DNA of 64,000 nt, from NCBI GenBank assembly GCA_025667525.1, contig CM046876.1:479156557-479220556 (forward strand), written 5' to 3'. The translations under genes and the position numbers were made by a program. The notes under the pieces are model-generated. The model was not told where the DNA came from. It saw only the letters and a program-made list of their open reading frames with translations, and ran no database searches. Below, one piece after another: positions 49,520 to 61,115 of this stretch. This DNA is from Glebionis coronaria. Lineage: Eukaryota > Streptophyta > Magnoliopsida > Asterales > Asteraceae. The stretch's first letter is position 1. Each line of letters opens with the position of its first letter.

Positions 49520-49900
49520 TTTCTATAAGAAATATCTGAGATTTGTTAGTTGATAAAAGATGGTTATATTAAAATGCATGGGAAATGTCTATGCATAGAA
49601 TTCACAACAAATTTGATAATCCGTTAAGAGTTCATAATAATATAAATGTAACCAAACAAATGAACAGTAACATATCATTCCTGTGAATAATAATGTAGTA
49701 CAAGTACAACCGATCTAAGACAGGGTCATAGCAACCTGTCTGAAATAGTGGTACATATGTTTGTGATACAACCAAAAGATATCCTACCTACTAAGGTTAG
49801 GTACTACAAATACATCAGAAAAGGAAATACAAATACAAAAGAGATAAATCATGAGAGCTGAGATGCAACTCAGTGCTTGTCATGATGTACAACTAAAAAT

Positions 49901-50764
49901 CTACCCTACACTAGTGTGGCTGCCTGCAGGTGCAGATGGTCCAACTGGTGGTGCATGCATGTCCTGCATACGGATCACAGCACTCCGGGTCTCTCTGGTG
50001 TATCTCAGCGCCTCAAGTAGTTGCTGCTGGCGGGTAGTGTCGGCACTGCGTAGCTGCTCAGTCTCTGTAGTAATCCCCTGGTGACGGAGATCTGCTAGGT
50101 CCACGAAGGTCCTGAAGGTGTCCTCCTGTGAGTAGATGGCGGCTCGAGTCTCGTAGGAATGACTCTCCAACATAGCTAAACGGCAACGAAGGTAAGCTAC
50201 CTCGTCCAATAGCCAATGTATGGTCTCTCTGGTGGTATATGACTCTCCGGCCATGGCCCAATAGAGAGAGTCTAGTCTCTCCTGGAGCACGGCGCGACCC
50301 TGCTGGTCCGCCTGTAGTAGAGAGTGAATGAGAGTGGTGTCCTGTGCCTGTCGGGCTGTAAGTGCATCGACCTGTGCCTGAAGGGCACTAAGTCTAGCCT
50401 GCCCGGCTCCTGAACCCTCTCCGACCTCATAGGTCGAATCGGTGATAGGGTCATGCCTCCTCTTACGAGGTGGCAAGACGCTGGTGGGGTGAGTGCGAGG
50501 TACAGAAGGTGGTGGTGGTAGGAAAGGTACGACCTGGTCCGCCTCTCTGGGAGGGGATGCAGGTACTACAAGGAGGGGTGTAGTAGGAGGTGCAGTGGGT
50601 GGTGAAGGAGTAGGTGAATCTGTGAGTATGATGACCCCGTCCTGCTGGTCATCTCGGGACTCCGTATCAGATGTAGGTCCAACTAACACTGATGTCGGTG
50701 ATAAGGGTGTGATGGTAGGAACCATAAGCTCCTCGAAGGTAGTAACAACAGTAGGCGTCGTCAT
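49901..50764 (-). CDS. Additional 5' ORF of C, unit 2
   Basis: This is a 287-codon frame identical in protein to unit 1. It has remained open in both units while gag-pol carries two stops; recent duplication explains the identity, so this is not by itself evidence of selection. Confidence 0.6.
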   Translation of the reverse strand: MTTPTVVTTFEELMVPTITPLSPTSVLVGPTSDTESRDDQQDGVIILTDSPTPSPPTAPPTTPLLVVPASPPREADQVVPFLPPPPSVPRTHPTSVLPPRKRRHDPITDSTYEVGEGSGAGQARLSALQAQVDALTARQAQDTTLIHSLLQADQQGRAVLQERLDSLYWAMAGESYTTRETIHWLLDEVAYLRCRLAMLESHSYETRAAIYSQEDTFRTFVDLADLRHQGITTETEQLRSADTTRQQQLLEALRYTRETRSAVIRMQDMHAPPVGPSAPAGSHTSVG

Positions 50765-51106
50765 GATATCTGAAAGTAATATTTTATAGTTTTGAGCAAG
50801 TTTTCAACTTACACAACATAAAATGTTTTCATGATGCATATGGGATGTGGTTTAAAAAAAAGCTTTTAACCATGAGGTAAAAAGTATAACAGATACTTAT
50901 GTGATTTATTTGCCATGAGGAAATAAATCAATGTGAGGTTAGCTCATAATAATATGCATGCTCTATAATGCCATATGCCTAACTTATAGGTTCCCAAAAA
51001 TCAATTTTTCTTTTCAAACTGATTTTTATGTTCAATTATAGTCCAGTTTTAAAAATTCCATTTCTTAAAATTTTTAAGTCTTTGATCTGGTTCTCTATAA
51101 CTATGC

Positions 51107-51118
51107 GCTCTGATACCA
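51107..51118 (-). other. Primer-binding site, C unit 2
   Basis: TGGTATCAGAGC on the minus strand, five bases from LTR3. It shows LTR3 is the 5' LTR of unit 2. Confidence 0.9.
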
Positions 51119-51123
51119 TTCTC

Positions 51124-54100
51124 TGTAACACCCCCAGATTGGTCAAATGCAGCGGAATAATAGTTGGGGTGTTACTTGGGTGGATCGACAGCACATAGCA
51201 TATAGAGCGATGATCATAAAATCATTTAAAAACATATTACATGAATTAATCGTACACATTGTATCTTGTCCAAAAGAAAAACCACATTTATTGAAAAACA
51301 GAAGTAAATATCCCAGCCCAATGGTCAACATGATGCTTTCCTAAAATGCTGGAATCCAATGCATGAACCTGCTTACTTTCCTGAGAAAACATGAAAGTAA
51401 AAATGTGGGGGTCAACACGAAGTTGGTGAATTCACAGGTTTAATTAAATAAAGTATTAATATGCAAAGCATCACGAAGGTAGCAGGACATCACAGCCCAA
51501 TACTACAGTAGTTCCTACTGCCCTGTAATAGAAGCTAGACATGATTTTCAGTACGCCCATTGGGTCTATCCTGATGTTTGTTTCCCTTAGTCCGACAATG
51601 ACATAAACCTGCTGCTTGGCCTAAGCATCACGTGACAGCTGATCATGACAGGCCGGGTGTTGTCAATACCCGAATAGTACTATCCATACATTTCGCGCTA
51701 CACTATTAACTATTACAGTCCACGGGAATGGGGTAACAATAGGCAATGAATTGTTGTTGTCTGTGCATGCTTGCATAAAAATAAAAGTTGGCATGTTTTC
51801 TCCCCCAGTTATAAAACAGTAAAGATGGGGCCATGAACTCACCTTAGTGATAATGTGGTAGTGAGGATGATGTCACAGTATAGTCACATACTGGAGAAAT
51901 TACCTAAGTAATTTGAATGTCTCAGTGAATGTAGAAATAATTATGCATGACAATGGGTGCATATGAAAAATGTATGATCACAGTTTATAGCTTGATACGT
52001 TGGCTTAATTTATTCTCAATAAATTAAGGATGTGTTTATATATATTGTTTTCAAGGAAATAATATATATTAATGTACGAGTTTATTAATTTGTGTTTAAG
52101 GAAAAAGTATAGTAAATTAAATAATTCCACAAGTTTTATTTAATTTAAATGAAGATTAAACTTTATACCTTGTTCTGTTTTTAAGGTTTCACAAAAGAGA
52201 TGGTTAAATGATTTTGTTAATATCGTATGGTTGTAATTTAATTTAAAGTAACCCGTCTTGTGATAACCCTTTTTAAGTAATTAAATTGGGATTACACTTG
52301 TAAATAATATATAGTTTAGAAATCATATATATTTTCATTCGTTATAGTTATTACATCGTTAGTCCTTGTCGGTTATCCCGTTTAATAAAAACGCCCCTAG
52401 GGCTTGATAAACTTTCGGGAAATGGCAAAATACCCCCCTCCAATCCCACGGCATGAAAATAAGTGGGATTAGGGTTTGATTAAAGTTTCAAAAACGTCAC
52501 AAATGGCCCTTGTAGTTCACTAGTACACACGGTTTGATTTTTGGTACTCTCTAGTTTCAAAAACATCATAACCGGCCCTTGTATTTTATATAAGTCACGA
52601 AAATGATTAAGGTTTCTCTTGTTTCTCAAAACTGGCCATATCTTTTGGAACTTGTCACAAATGGCCCAAAAAGTTATTTGTTAAAATCAAATGGGCTAAA
52701 GTGGCCCATTTAAGTCACGGTTTGTGTGTGTTTAAGCTTAATGGGCTTAAATGGCCCAACAAGGGTCTCGGTTCATTTTAATTAGGTTTTACCAAAGTTA
52801 AATAAATTTTACCGAGTAGTAAAAGTAATAAGTGAAGGTTTCTATTTTAGCATTACCACTTTTGGGTCCAATCTTTCACCAATATACATAACCGGCACAA
52901 AAAGTAACCCTTTATTTCCTTTAATGGGCTACACGGCCCATTTAACATTCGGTTAAGGTAAAATGAGGTTGGGCTTGGTAAAACTTGGTGGTAACTTAGT
53001 AAATATTAATTTTCTCACTAATGGGCTTGTGTTAGTTTACTATATGGGCTTATATATATCCGGCTTATATTTCTTTTTATTACCACTAGGCTTATATAGG
53101 TTCGGCTTATATTTTTATTACCCCTAGCTTATATAGTTTCGGCTTATATTAATTTTACACATGAGCTTATATAAATTCGGCTTATATTAATATGGTCATG
53201 TTTTCAAGTTAGCTTATAATCCAAAGGTAGTATTCGGCAAAAAAAATGATTTACACATAAGTTTAACTTAGTGTGATATGTATAAGTTCAAAACAATTTA
53301 TGGGAAGGGAAACTAGCTTATAAGCTCTTATTAGTACGCGGCTTATATGTTTTAAGGCAAAGGAAATTGCTAACGCTCCTATAGATTCACGTACACTTAT
53401 TTTTAAGGATTTATCATGTAAGGCTTCCCAATTTTTATTTATGCCGTGTGTTTATAAGTTACCTAGAGTGGGATTAAGAACTTTTACGTGTGCATGTATA
53501 CTAACCTTATTATGTTTATCATGGGGATGCATGAAATGCATAAATGAATAAGGAAAAGTATAGGGAAGTTCATGCTTACTTGTTTTGGCCAAAGTGTAGA
53601 CGAAAGGTGATGGAGATGAGGCGGCTTATATTCACGCGAGTCTTAGGAGACTTTACTTCAAGTCTTCAATGCTAGATTCGGGTAGTAAATGTGATAGGTT
53701 GAGGTTTGTTTAGTCTAGGTGTTTTGTGAGGATTTGATCCGAGTGTTTGTGGTGAGGGAGAGTAATGTGTGTCTCAAGGTTATATGTAATCAAGGTGAAG
53801 CAAGAGAGGAGTGGTTTAGGAATGAGACACGGCAAGAGAGAGTAAACCAAGATTTTCTAGCTTGGATTTGTACACTAAGGTACATAACCTTAAATGTCCC
53901 AAAATGTACAAGTTTGGTAGGGTTTGTGAAGGTATGCCGTGGCATTTGAGGGTTCCAAGAAGAGTGGGAAGATGTGTATGTAATAATAGGTTTAAGGTTG
54001 TACAAAAGTTATGTGTGGTGTGGGATGGTTACACGGCTAAGACAAGGAAGAGAGGTGATGTGTATTAGCTTCCTTAATCATCCTCCAAGTACATTTCTTT

Positions 54101-54944
54101 AAATGTTAGCTTAGTACAAATTACCCATGGTTTAGGAAAGGGAAAACCAAAACCGGCGGTTTTGGGTACTTGTTAGGGAGGGAAAATATATTTTGTGTAT
54201 TAAGTTGTTAATATAAATGTTAAGTTATAAAAGTTTGTAAGATTTTAGTGAAAAGGTTTGTGGTTAAGTATTTATATACGGGTATGAATAGGTTGGGTTC
54301 GTTTTGCACATTAGTCGGGTTAAAATATGTGTCAAATGATTTTAAGTCATAGTAATGTGAGTAAGCCCGGGTTTTAAGTGTTCAAGTTACGTTTAGTGCC
54401 TTTTTGGTGAAAGAATGGTCCCTAGGTAGTTATATTAGTACATTTACGTATAAAATATATTCATAGTATGATTTATTAAATAATCATATGTAAAAGTGAT
54501 AGTTAGGGCTGTCTGAAATCATTTACTGTAAAAAATATATATATATATATATCTTATTTAAATTCACCATTGCTTATACATTTATAATTAGGCAATCAGT
54601 CATATACTGTGATCATGACGTTGTTCTTGGAGAAAAATCAGTGGGGTGCATGCAAGTGATCATATGTTTCAAAAGACTCAAAGTCCTTTATATTAGGTCA
54701 TTTGTTGTCCTGTATGATTACTGAAATATAATCGTACAAATGTAGTCACACTTTTGTAATAAAAGTGCATAGTCACAATAAAATTGTGATAAAATTGCTT
54801 TCCTGATAAGATGATGCATGCTTATGAAATGCATGGGATGGTTCAAATGATTCATGCAAAGAAAAGTGGTATAAAATATTTAGATATCATGAAGTGACGT
54901 ACATAATGTTCACAAGTCAAAACCTGAAATTCTCAGGTTTTACA
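51124..54944 (-). repeat. Element C LTR3 (5' LTR of unit 2)
   Basis: It is 3,821 bp. It carries unique differences (GAAATGCAT against GAAACGCAT near 53535, CACGCGAG near 53636, GGGCTGTC near 54509, TTATGAAATG near 54826). It is followed by CTTTA (54945-54949). Confidence 0.9.
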
Positions 54945-54949
54945 CTTTA
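54945..54949. repeat. Target-site duplication of element C, right copy
   Basis: CTTTA directly after the LTR end GGTTTTACA matches 31068-31072. Element B's 3' LTR resumes at 54950. Confidence 0.9.
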
Positions 54950-55133
54950 GTCTTTTTCTTTGATAAAAGCCCGTGATAGCCCATGTTTTCTTCCTTTTGC
55001 ATCTTTTGGTCCTAAAACAAAATAAAAACACAAACCACGCATAATTCCGACTTTTACGACATAAAATACACGTTTTGGTCTTGTTATTATTGGAAATAAG
55101 TGGTAAAAGGATAAGTGTTTTCACACTTATTAA
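54950..55133 (-). repeat. Element B 3' LTR, right part
   Basis: It continues the LTR interrupted by C. On the minus strand it begins TTAATAAGTGTG just after a purine tract (AAGTGTAGGGGAT). The paired end is TATTAA at 29595, so the termini are inverted TTAATA/TATTAA. Confidence 0.65.
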
Positions 55134-57169
55134 ATCCCCTACACTTGACCATTGCAATGCCCTCATGCAATGCATTAATTTCAAAGCACGGTTTACATTT
55201 TTCATTATAGATAACCCACCTTGGCCTTTATTAAATACTAAATACTAAGGAAACTAAAAGAACAAAACAAGTAAAGAAATCAAAGACTTACTTTGGGGTT
55301 TTAGGTTGTCATGAATGTTCATCATTCTCAAATTTCACGTTCCCCATACCAAGCTTAAAAACGAGATCATTGTTATTATAAGTTAGCAAACTAACACGAA
55401 CTCATGTGGCCCAATTATTCACTTAGACTCCCTTATTCCTAGGTATATCTCTTATATTTTAATATTGTCTTAAATGATCACGCGGATGCATTGTTTGACT
55501 TATTTCGATAGTTATTTAAGCTGAAAACAAAGTGGGACGATTTAATCAATAGTTAGCTAAAGGACAAAATCTTTTAAAACTGCTTCTCGGGACCTCATAA
55601 AGTTCATATCTTGGCATAACTCGCTTCACGATTTGAGACCTTTCTCGGATTTGGAAGCGACTTCATACTTCAAATCTTTGAGAGACGTTCTTGAAATTAT
55701 GGTCTTCTCTTCATAATAGGAATTTCTTCACTTGAAGTGTTGAGAGATTCTTCATATTTGGACCACGACTTCTTCATTTTTCTCCAATCTTTATTTTGGA
55801 CTTTGATATACAACGATCCGCCTCCTTTTAGGACTTGGATATATTTATCCTCATACCTTGCTAGGGTCTTTTCGGATAGAATTCTCCATGATCTTTTGGG
55901 GAGTACTTGCTTTTCGTCGTGTGTCTCGATCCTTCATATTGATTTTCGATAAATGATTCTTCACATCACTTTTGGATCTTTAGCAACAAAATGTAGACCT
56001 CATGCCTTGTTAGGGCCTTTTCGGACTCGCCAATCTTCGCATCCCGCTTCAATAAGTTATGCCTTGGCTATGAACTCTAATTAATACCGAGCAACTTTCA
56101 AACGATCTTGTGCTAGAAGCTAAGTAACTTTTCAAATCGTACAACCTTATTTATTGCAGATAAATTTATTAGCAAGCGATGGGAGAATAGGCTTATAATC
56201 AACTCACATAAATTCACGAAAGAATACCAAACTTATAACTGACTCTATCATCTCTCGTTCTCCACAATTTAAAATCTCAAGGAATGAGACTCGTGGATGC
56301 TTAGCCAATTAAATCACAGTTTTGGGTTTTCGAGTCATCTATAGGATCTTGCAAACTCTTAGACTTTTTCAAGTTTAGACTTCGCATTTTAAAGTTCCCT
56401 TGATAAACGACTCTCTAGGATCAATTATAGGAACTTGCGAAAAGTTCTAGTTCTTAACCCGTGAGAGTTAAGACTTTCGCGTTTTAAAGTTCCCTATATA
56501 AAAGCCTAGCAAAACTTGACTTAAACACGTTAAGGATACTAGCTAGAGTAAACTTTAGATAAGTAAACTCGGGTTGAGTCAAAATATTCATGACTTTGGA
56601 AAATTTAAAACCACTTTATTAAAAATAAGAAAGAAAATAACGATAACAAAGGAAAATACTACTATACGACTAGGCCAAAATAGATTAAAAAATTTGAAAA
56701 ATGTCGAAAAATCAAATTTTCCAGTTAAAATGAGGACAAATTCATGGAAAAGCCCACTTACTTCGATAGAAGTCCCCCCTACACTTGATATAAACATTTT
56801 CCTCAATGTTTAAGCATGTGGGAGTAAACTCCCCTACACTTATGACATTGTGCACGTTGTTTAAATCTTGCTAAGGAGAGGACAACTATAGTGATTTCAA
56901 TGTGAACATATAAGATATGAAAAATTGAATCACGACAGTTTAGGATAGAACCGGGAAGATGGAAACACGGGATCACGGTTCGTCAAAAGTCATCAAGAAT
57001 GGATCTTTGAAGTTTTAATCCCTGCACAGAGGAAGAAACAAGACAACAAACACATACGGGGCTCCCCCCTACACTTATTATGAAAACGGTAAGGATAGAT
57101 CAACGGGTTGCCTCCCGAGAAGCACTTGTTTTTGTTAACCGAGTCACGAGCCTGACTCGACCCAGAACT
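55134..57169 (-). mobile_element. Element B 3' non-coding region with several polypurine tracts
   Basis: The pyrimidine motif CCCCTACACTT (minus AAGTGTAGGGG) occurs at about 55136, 56778, 56830 and 57068; the first adjoins the LTR and is the likely primer of plus-strand synthesis. No env-like ORF is found here, unlike full Athila elements. Short frames have no recognisable domain. Confidence 0.6.
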
Positions 57170-58415
57170 TAATTCAAGGGAAACGTGGTGAGGGATTGAA
57201 TCATCTCATGAGAGATGTCCTCACCAAAGTACAACTTCACGCGCTGGCCATTCACCTTAAAATTGGGCCCATTTGGCTGAGAAGCTCAATGGTGCCATAG
57301 GGAAAGACTTTGGCGATGGTGAATGGACCAGACCAGCGGCTCTTCAACTTGCCCGAGAAGATCTTCAACTGAGAGTTAAAAAGTAAGACTTGATCACCAA
57401 CGTAGAACTCTCGGTTCTTAATCCTTGCATCATGGATGATCTTTGTCTTCTCCTTGTAGATCAATGAGTTCTCGTAAGCTTCATTCCTCAGTTCATTAAG
57501 TTCGTTGAGTTGAATCTTCCGAAGATCACCGGTTTGTTGATGTCGAAGTTAGCCCACTTCAAGGCCCAGTATGCCTTATGTTCCAGCTCGATAGGGAGGT
57601 GGCATGCCTTCCCGTACACAAGACGATAAGGTGTACAACCAATCGGCGTCTTATAGGCGGTACGGAAAGCCCACAAAGCATCATCTAACTTATCGGCCCA
57701 CGAGGCACGATGCTCTCCCACAGTACGCTCCAGAATTCGCTTCAATCCGCGGTTAGATATCTCGGCTTGCCCATTAGTTTGGGGATGATAAGTGGTGGAA
57801 AGACGGTGATTGACACCGTACTTAGCCATGACTCTTGCGAATTGGTCATTGCAAAAATGAGTCCCGCGGTCACTGATTATAGCATGAGGAACGCCGAATC
57901 GAGCAAAGAGCTGCTTCAAAAAGTTCACAACCACCCTCGCATCATTTGTAGGGAGAGCCTTGGCTTCAACCCATTTAGAAACATAGTCAACGGCTACGAG
58001 GATGTACTTGTTCCCTTTAGATGATTTAAATGGCCCCATAAAGTCGATGCCCCATACATCAAAGATTTCACATTCTTGTATGAAATTTTGAGGCATTTCA
58101 TCTTTATGTGTGATCTTGCCTTGTCTTTGGCAAGCATCACAATGTTTAACCATGTCGTGAGCGTCACGATAAATGGTGGGCCAATAAAATCCAGAGTCGA
58201 ATACTTTCTTCGCGGTGTAATTGAAACCAAAGTGACCGCCAGTGGGTCCTTTATGGCAAGCGTCAAGGATTTGTACCGCTGCCGGCCCATCAACACATCG
58301 GCGAATAATCAGATCAGCACATTGTTTGAAAAGGTAAGGGTCATCCCAGAAATAATGTTCAATGTCTTTAAAGAACTTTTTCTTTTGTTGGGACGTTAAC
58401 CCTTCCTTGAAATTC
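57170..58415 (-). pseudogene. Element B integrase (Athila), frameshifted
   Basis: Similarity runs from about 58,410 ([19 protein letters not shown]) through HCDACQR (zinc cysteines), the catalytic core with WGIDFMGPF (first Asp), IISDRGTHF (second Asp) and [11 protein letters not shown] (Glu), then WGIDFMG-linked C-terminal motifs ending in a RWSGPFTI block. The frame is lost near 58,415, near 57,545 and near 57,275; between shifts it is free of stops. Final stop at about 57,170. The catalytic triad is present but the gene is broken. Confidence 0.8.
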
Positions 58416-60264
58416 CACCCGCTAAGTAGTTTGCAATGTCAGCAAACCACGGGGTTTCATCAAGATTGGAATTTATAGACATTAAGGTCTCAAGGGGAAA
58501 AGAGTCATTGATCTCTTGGTTCGGATGATCCCCTTGATAAGGATCCTCAATTCTACTTAGATGATCCGCGGCTAGGTTTTCCGCTCCCTTCTTGTCACGA
58601 ATTTCAATGTTGAATTCTTGAAGGAGCAAAACCCAGCGAAGAAGTCTTGGCTTAGAATCTTGTTTAGTCAACAAGTACTTCAACGTGGAATGATCGGTAT
58701 ACACGATGGTGGTAGAAAGGACAAGATAGGGGCGGAATTTCTCAAAAGCATACACTACAGCTAAAAGCTCTTTTTCGGTAGTGGTATAATGCAATTGAGC
58801 CCCTGACATTGTCTTGATAGCGTAATGGATTGGTTGGAAGTGTTTGTTCACTCTTTGGCCCAAAATCGCTCCAATAGCAAAGTCGCTAGCATCACACATC
58901 AACTCAAAAGGTAGCTTCCAATTAGGGGTAACCAAGACCGGTGCCTTAGTTAGCTTATCCTTAAGAAGATTGAAGGATTCAGGACACTCTTTAGAAAAGA
59001 TGAAAGGAGTATCTTTTTCCAAGAGGTGGGTCATCGGGAGAGCGATTTTAGAAAAATCTTGAATGAATCGACGATAGAAGCCCGCATGACCAAGGAAACT
59101 TCTCACACCCTTCACGGTTGAAGGTGGAGGTAATTTGGCTATGACATCCACTTTAGCACGGTCCACTTCAAGATCGGCTTTTGATATTTTATGTCCAAGC
59201 ACAATGCCTTCTTTTACCATGAAATGGCATTTTTCCCAATTTAGAACAAGGCGAGTGTCTTCACACCGCTTAAGCATACGTTCCAAATTGGCAAGGCAAG
59301 TAGAGAAGGAATCACCATAGACCGAGAAATCATCCATGAAGACTTCCATAGTTTCTTCAACCATGTCATGGAAGATAGCCATCATACACCTTTGGAAAGT
59401 CCCAGGAGCATTGCATAAGCCGAAAGGAATTCTTTTATAAGCAAATGTTCCGTAAGGACAAGTGAATGTAGTTTTCTCTTGGTCTTTGGGATCGATGGGA
59501 ATTTGAAAATACCCGGAGAAACCGTCTAAAAAGTAGTAATAGCCATTACACGCTAGACGTTCAAGCATTTGGTCCATGAAAGGGAGTGGAAAATGATCCT
59601 TTCTCGTAGCATCATTGAGTTTGCGATAGTCTATACAAACTCTCCACCCTGTAGCGAGACGAGTAGGAATCAACTCGTTGTTTTCATTGGGCACAACGGT
59701 GATTCTGCCTTTCTTAGGCACACAATGGACGGGACTAACCCATGGTGAATCCAAGATAGGGTAGATCATTCCCGCATCAAGAAGTTTGATAACCTCTTTT
59801 TTGATAACGTCATGGATCTTAGGATTCACCCTTCTTTGGCTTTGAATAGTGGGTTTAAAGTCGTCCTCCATGAGAATTTTATGTGTGCAAAAGTGAGGAT
59901 CAATTCCACGAATATCGGAGATTTTCCAAGCAATCGCTTTCTTGTGATTCTTCAGCACGGTGATAAGTCGAGATTTTTCTTCCTCTTTCAAGTCCTTTGC
60001 GATGATGACGGATGACTTCTTGTTGTCTTCAAGGAAAACGTACTCGAGATGAGACGGTAAGTCCTTAAGTTCTAAATCCGAAGGATTTTCGATGGAAGGC
60101 GTAGTCAAATTCGGTTCATCGATAGAGATATCCTTAGGAGATGGTGGAGAAATATGGTCCTCATTGAGAAGTTTCTCAATGGTACGAATGTCTTCATCCC
60201 AATTGGAGGGAGAATCGTCATATTTTAAGTCCACATCTCCCAAAGTTGCTTCAAATTCTTTCAA
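58396..60264 (-). CDS. Element B reverse transcriptase and RNase H
   Basis: There are 622 codons. [22 protein letters not shown] (209-228), [13 protein letters not shown], catalytic [10 protein letters not shown] (FMDD at 309-312), a pattern typical of Athila. RNase H: Asp458 ([14 protein letters not shown]), Glu near 498 ([20 protein letters not shown]), Asp524 ([11 protein letters not shown]). The first residues are shared with a protease-linked frame; the join to protease near 60,345 is a frameshift, and the end near 58,415 another. The RT-RNase H core is uninterrupted. Confidence 0.85.
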   Translation of the reverse strand: MKEFEATLGDVDLKYDDSPSNWDEDIRTIEKLLNEDHISPPSPKDISIDEPNLTTPSIENPSDLELKDLPSHLEYVFLEDNKKSSVIIAKDLKEEEKSRLITVLKNHKKAIAWKISDIRGIDPHFCTHKILMEDDFKPTIQSQRRVNPKIHDVIKKEVIKLLDAGMIYPILDSPWVSPVHCVPKKGRITVVPNENNELIPTRLATGWRVCIDYRKLNDATRKDHFPLPFMDQMLERLACNGYYYFLDGFSGYFQIPIDPKDQEKTTFTCPYGTFAYKRIPFGLCNAPGTFQRCMMAIFHDMVEETMEVFMDDFSVYGDSFSTCLANLERMLKRCEDTRLVLNWEKCHFMVKEGIVLGHKISKADLEVDRAKVDVIAKLPPPSTVKGVRSFLGHAGFYRRFIQDFSKIALPMTHLLEKDTPFIFSKECPESFNLLKDKLTKAPVLVTPNWKLPFELMCDASDFAIGAILGQRVNKHFQPIHYAIKTMSGAQLHYTTTEKELLAVVYAFEKFRPYLVLSTTIVYTDHSTLKYLLTKQDSKPRLLRWVLLLQEFNIEIRDKKGAENLAADHLSRIEDPYQGDHPNQEINDSFPLETLMSINSNLDETPWFADIANYLAGGISRKG

Positions 60265-60290
60265 GATGAAATCACTTTCTCCAAATGGAG

Positions 60291-61115
60291 TTAGTGATGG
60301 AGCAATAGAGGCAACGGTCTCAAAAATGGGTAGAGAAGAAGAACCCCTTTTACAAGCGTCTTTGAATGTTCTTCACAAGCCTCATCAAGAACGTCAATGA
60401 AATTAACACTCTCGTTTTCAGAAGGTTGCTTAGAAAGTTTTCCCATGTTGAAGACGATTTTATCGTCACCAACTCTCATGATTAATTCGCCAGCGGCTAC
60501 ATCAATGAGAGTGCGACCGGTCCTCAGGAATGGACGTCCAACAATTAATGGAACACGGGGGTCCATCTCGTAGTCAACGACAACAAAATCCGCCGGAAAG
60601 GTGAATTTGTCGACACCAACGAAGACATCTTTGGTTATCCCCACTGGATAAGCAACCGTACGGTTAGCTAATTCCAAACTCATTCGTGTGGGGACTAGCT
60701 CGGGTAGAGATAATTGTTTCCAAACGCTTAAAGGCATTAAGTTGATACTAGCACCTAGATCGGCTAGGGCCATACAATTCCCAGGGAAGTTGCAAGGAAT
60801 CAAGAAACGACCCGGATAACCAAGTTTGGTTGGTAATTTCCTTAAGAGCACTGCGGAGCAATTCTCATTAAGTTGGGTCTGAGCAATATCGAGAAGTCTC
60901 TCCTTATCACTGAGAAGATCTTTAAACATTTTAGCATATTTCGGCACGTGAGCGAGAGCTTCAGCAAAGGAGATATTGAAATTCAGTTGTTTAAACATTT
61001 TGAGAAAGTTAGAAACCTGAATATCATCCTTGTTCTTCAATTTCTCTTTCCTCAACCTCGAAGGATAAGGTATATTGGGTTGAGATGAAGGCTTTGGAAT
61101 GGAATTCTCACACAC
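60291..61115 (-). pseudogene. Element B protease segment (Athila)
   Basis: About 274 codons are open. The active-site block reads ALADLGASINLMP (DLGA at 119-122, as in Athila, where this replaces DTG/DSG), then IVGRPFLRTGRTLIDV, the second protease loop. The N-terminal part (KMFKQLNFNISFAEAL) links to gag. The first codon of this frame is not ATG; the natural start is in gag, cut off by a frameshift near 61,115. Cleaves the polyprotein in the family. Confidence 0.75.

Larger units (their letters stand above)
31073..54944 (-). mobile_element. Element C: Tekay-type Ty3 element in a three-LTR tandem
   Basis: The structure is LTR1 (31073-34897), internal 1, LTR2 (41101-44921), internal 2, LTR3 (51124-54944). 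One CTTTA duplication flanks the array. Each interior has an initiator-Met primer site, a 5' extra ORF, and gag-PR-RT-RNase H-integrase in a single frame with two in-frame stops. The two interiors differ at very few sites. The clade is inferred from the long LTRs, the primer site and the C-terminal chromodomain-like [12 protein letters not shown] block. Confidence 0.9.

Noticed and set aside
58844..59320. Plus-strand frames in the Athila RT region
   Set aside because: Shadows of the RT-RNase H frame on the minus strand.
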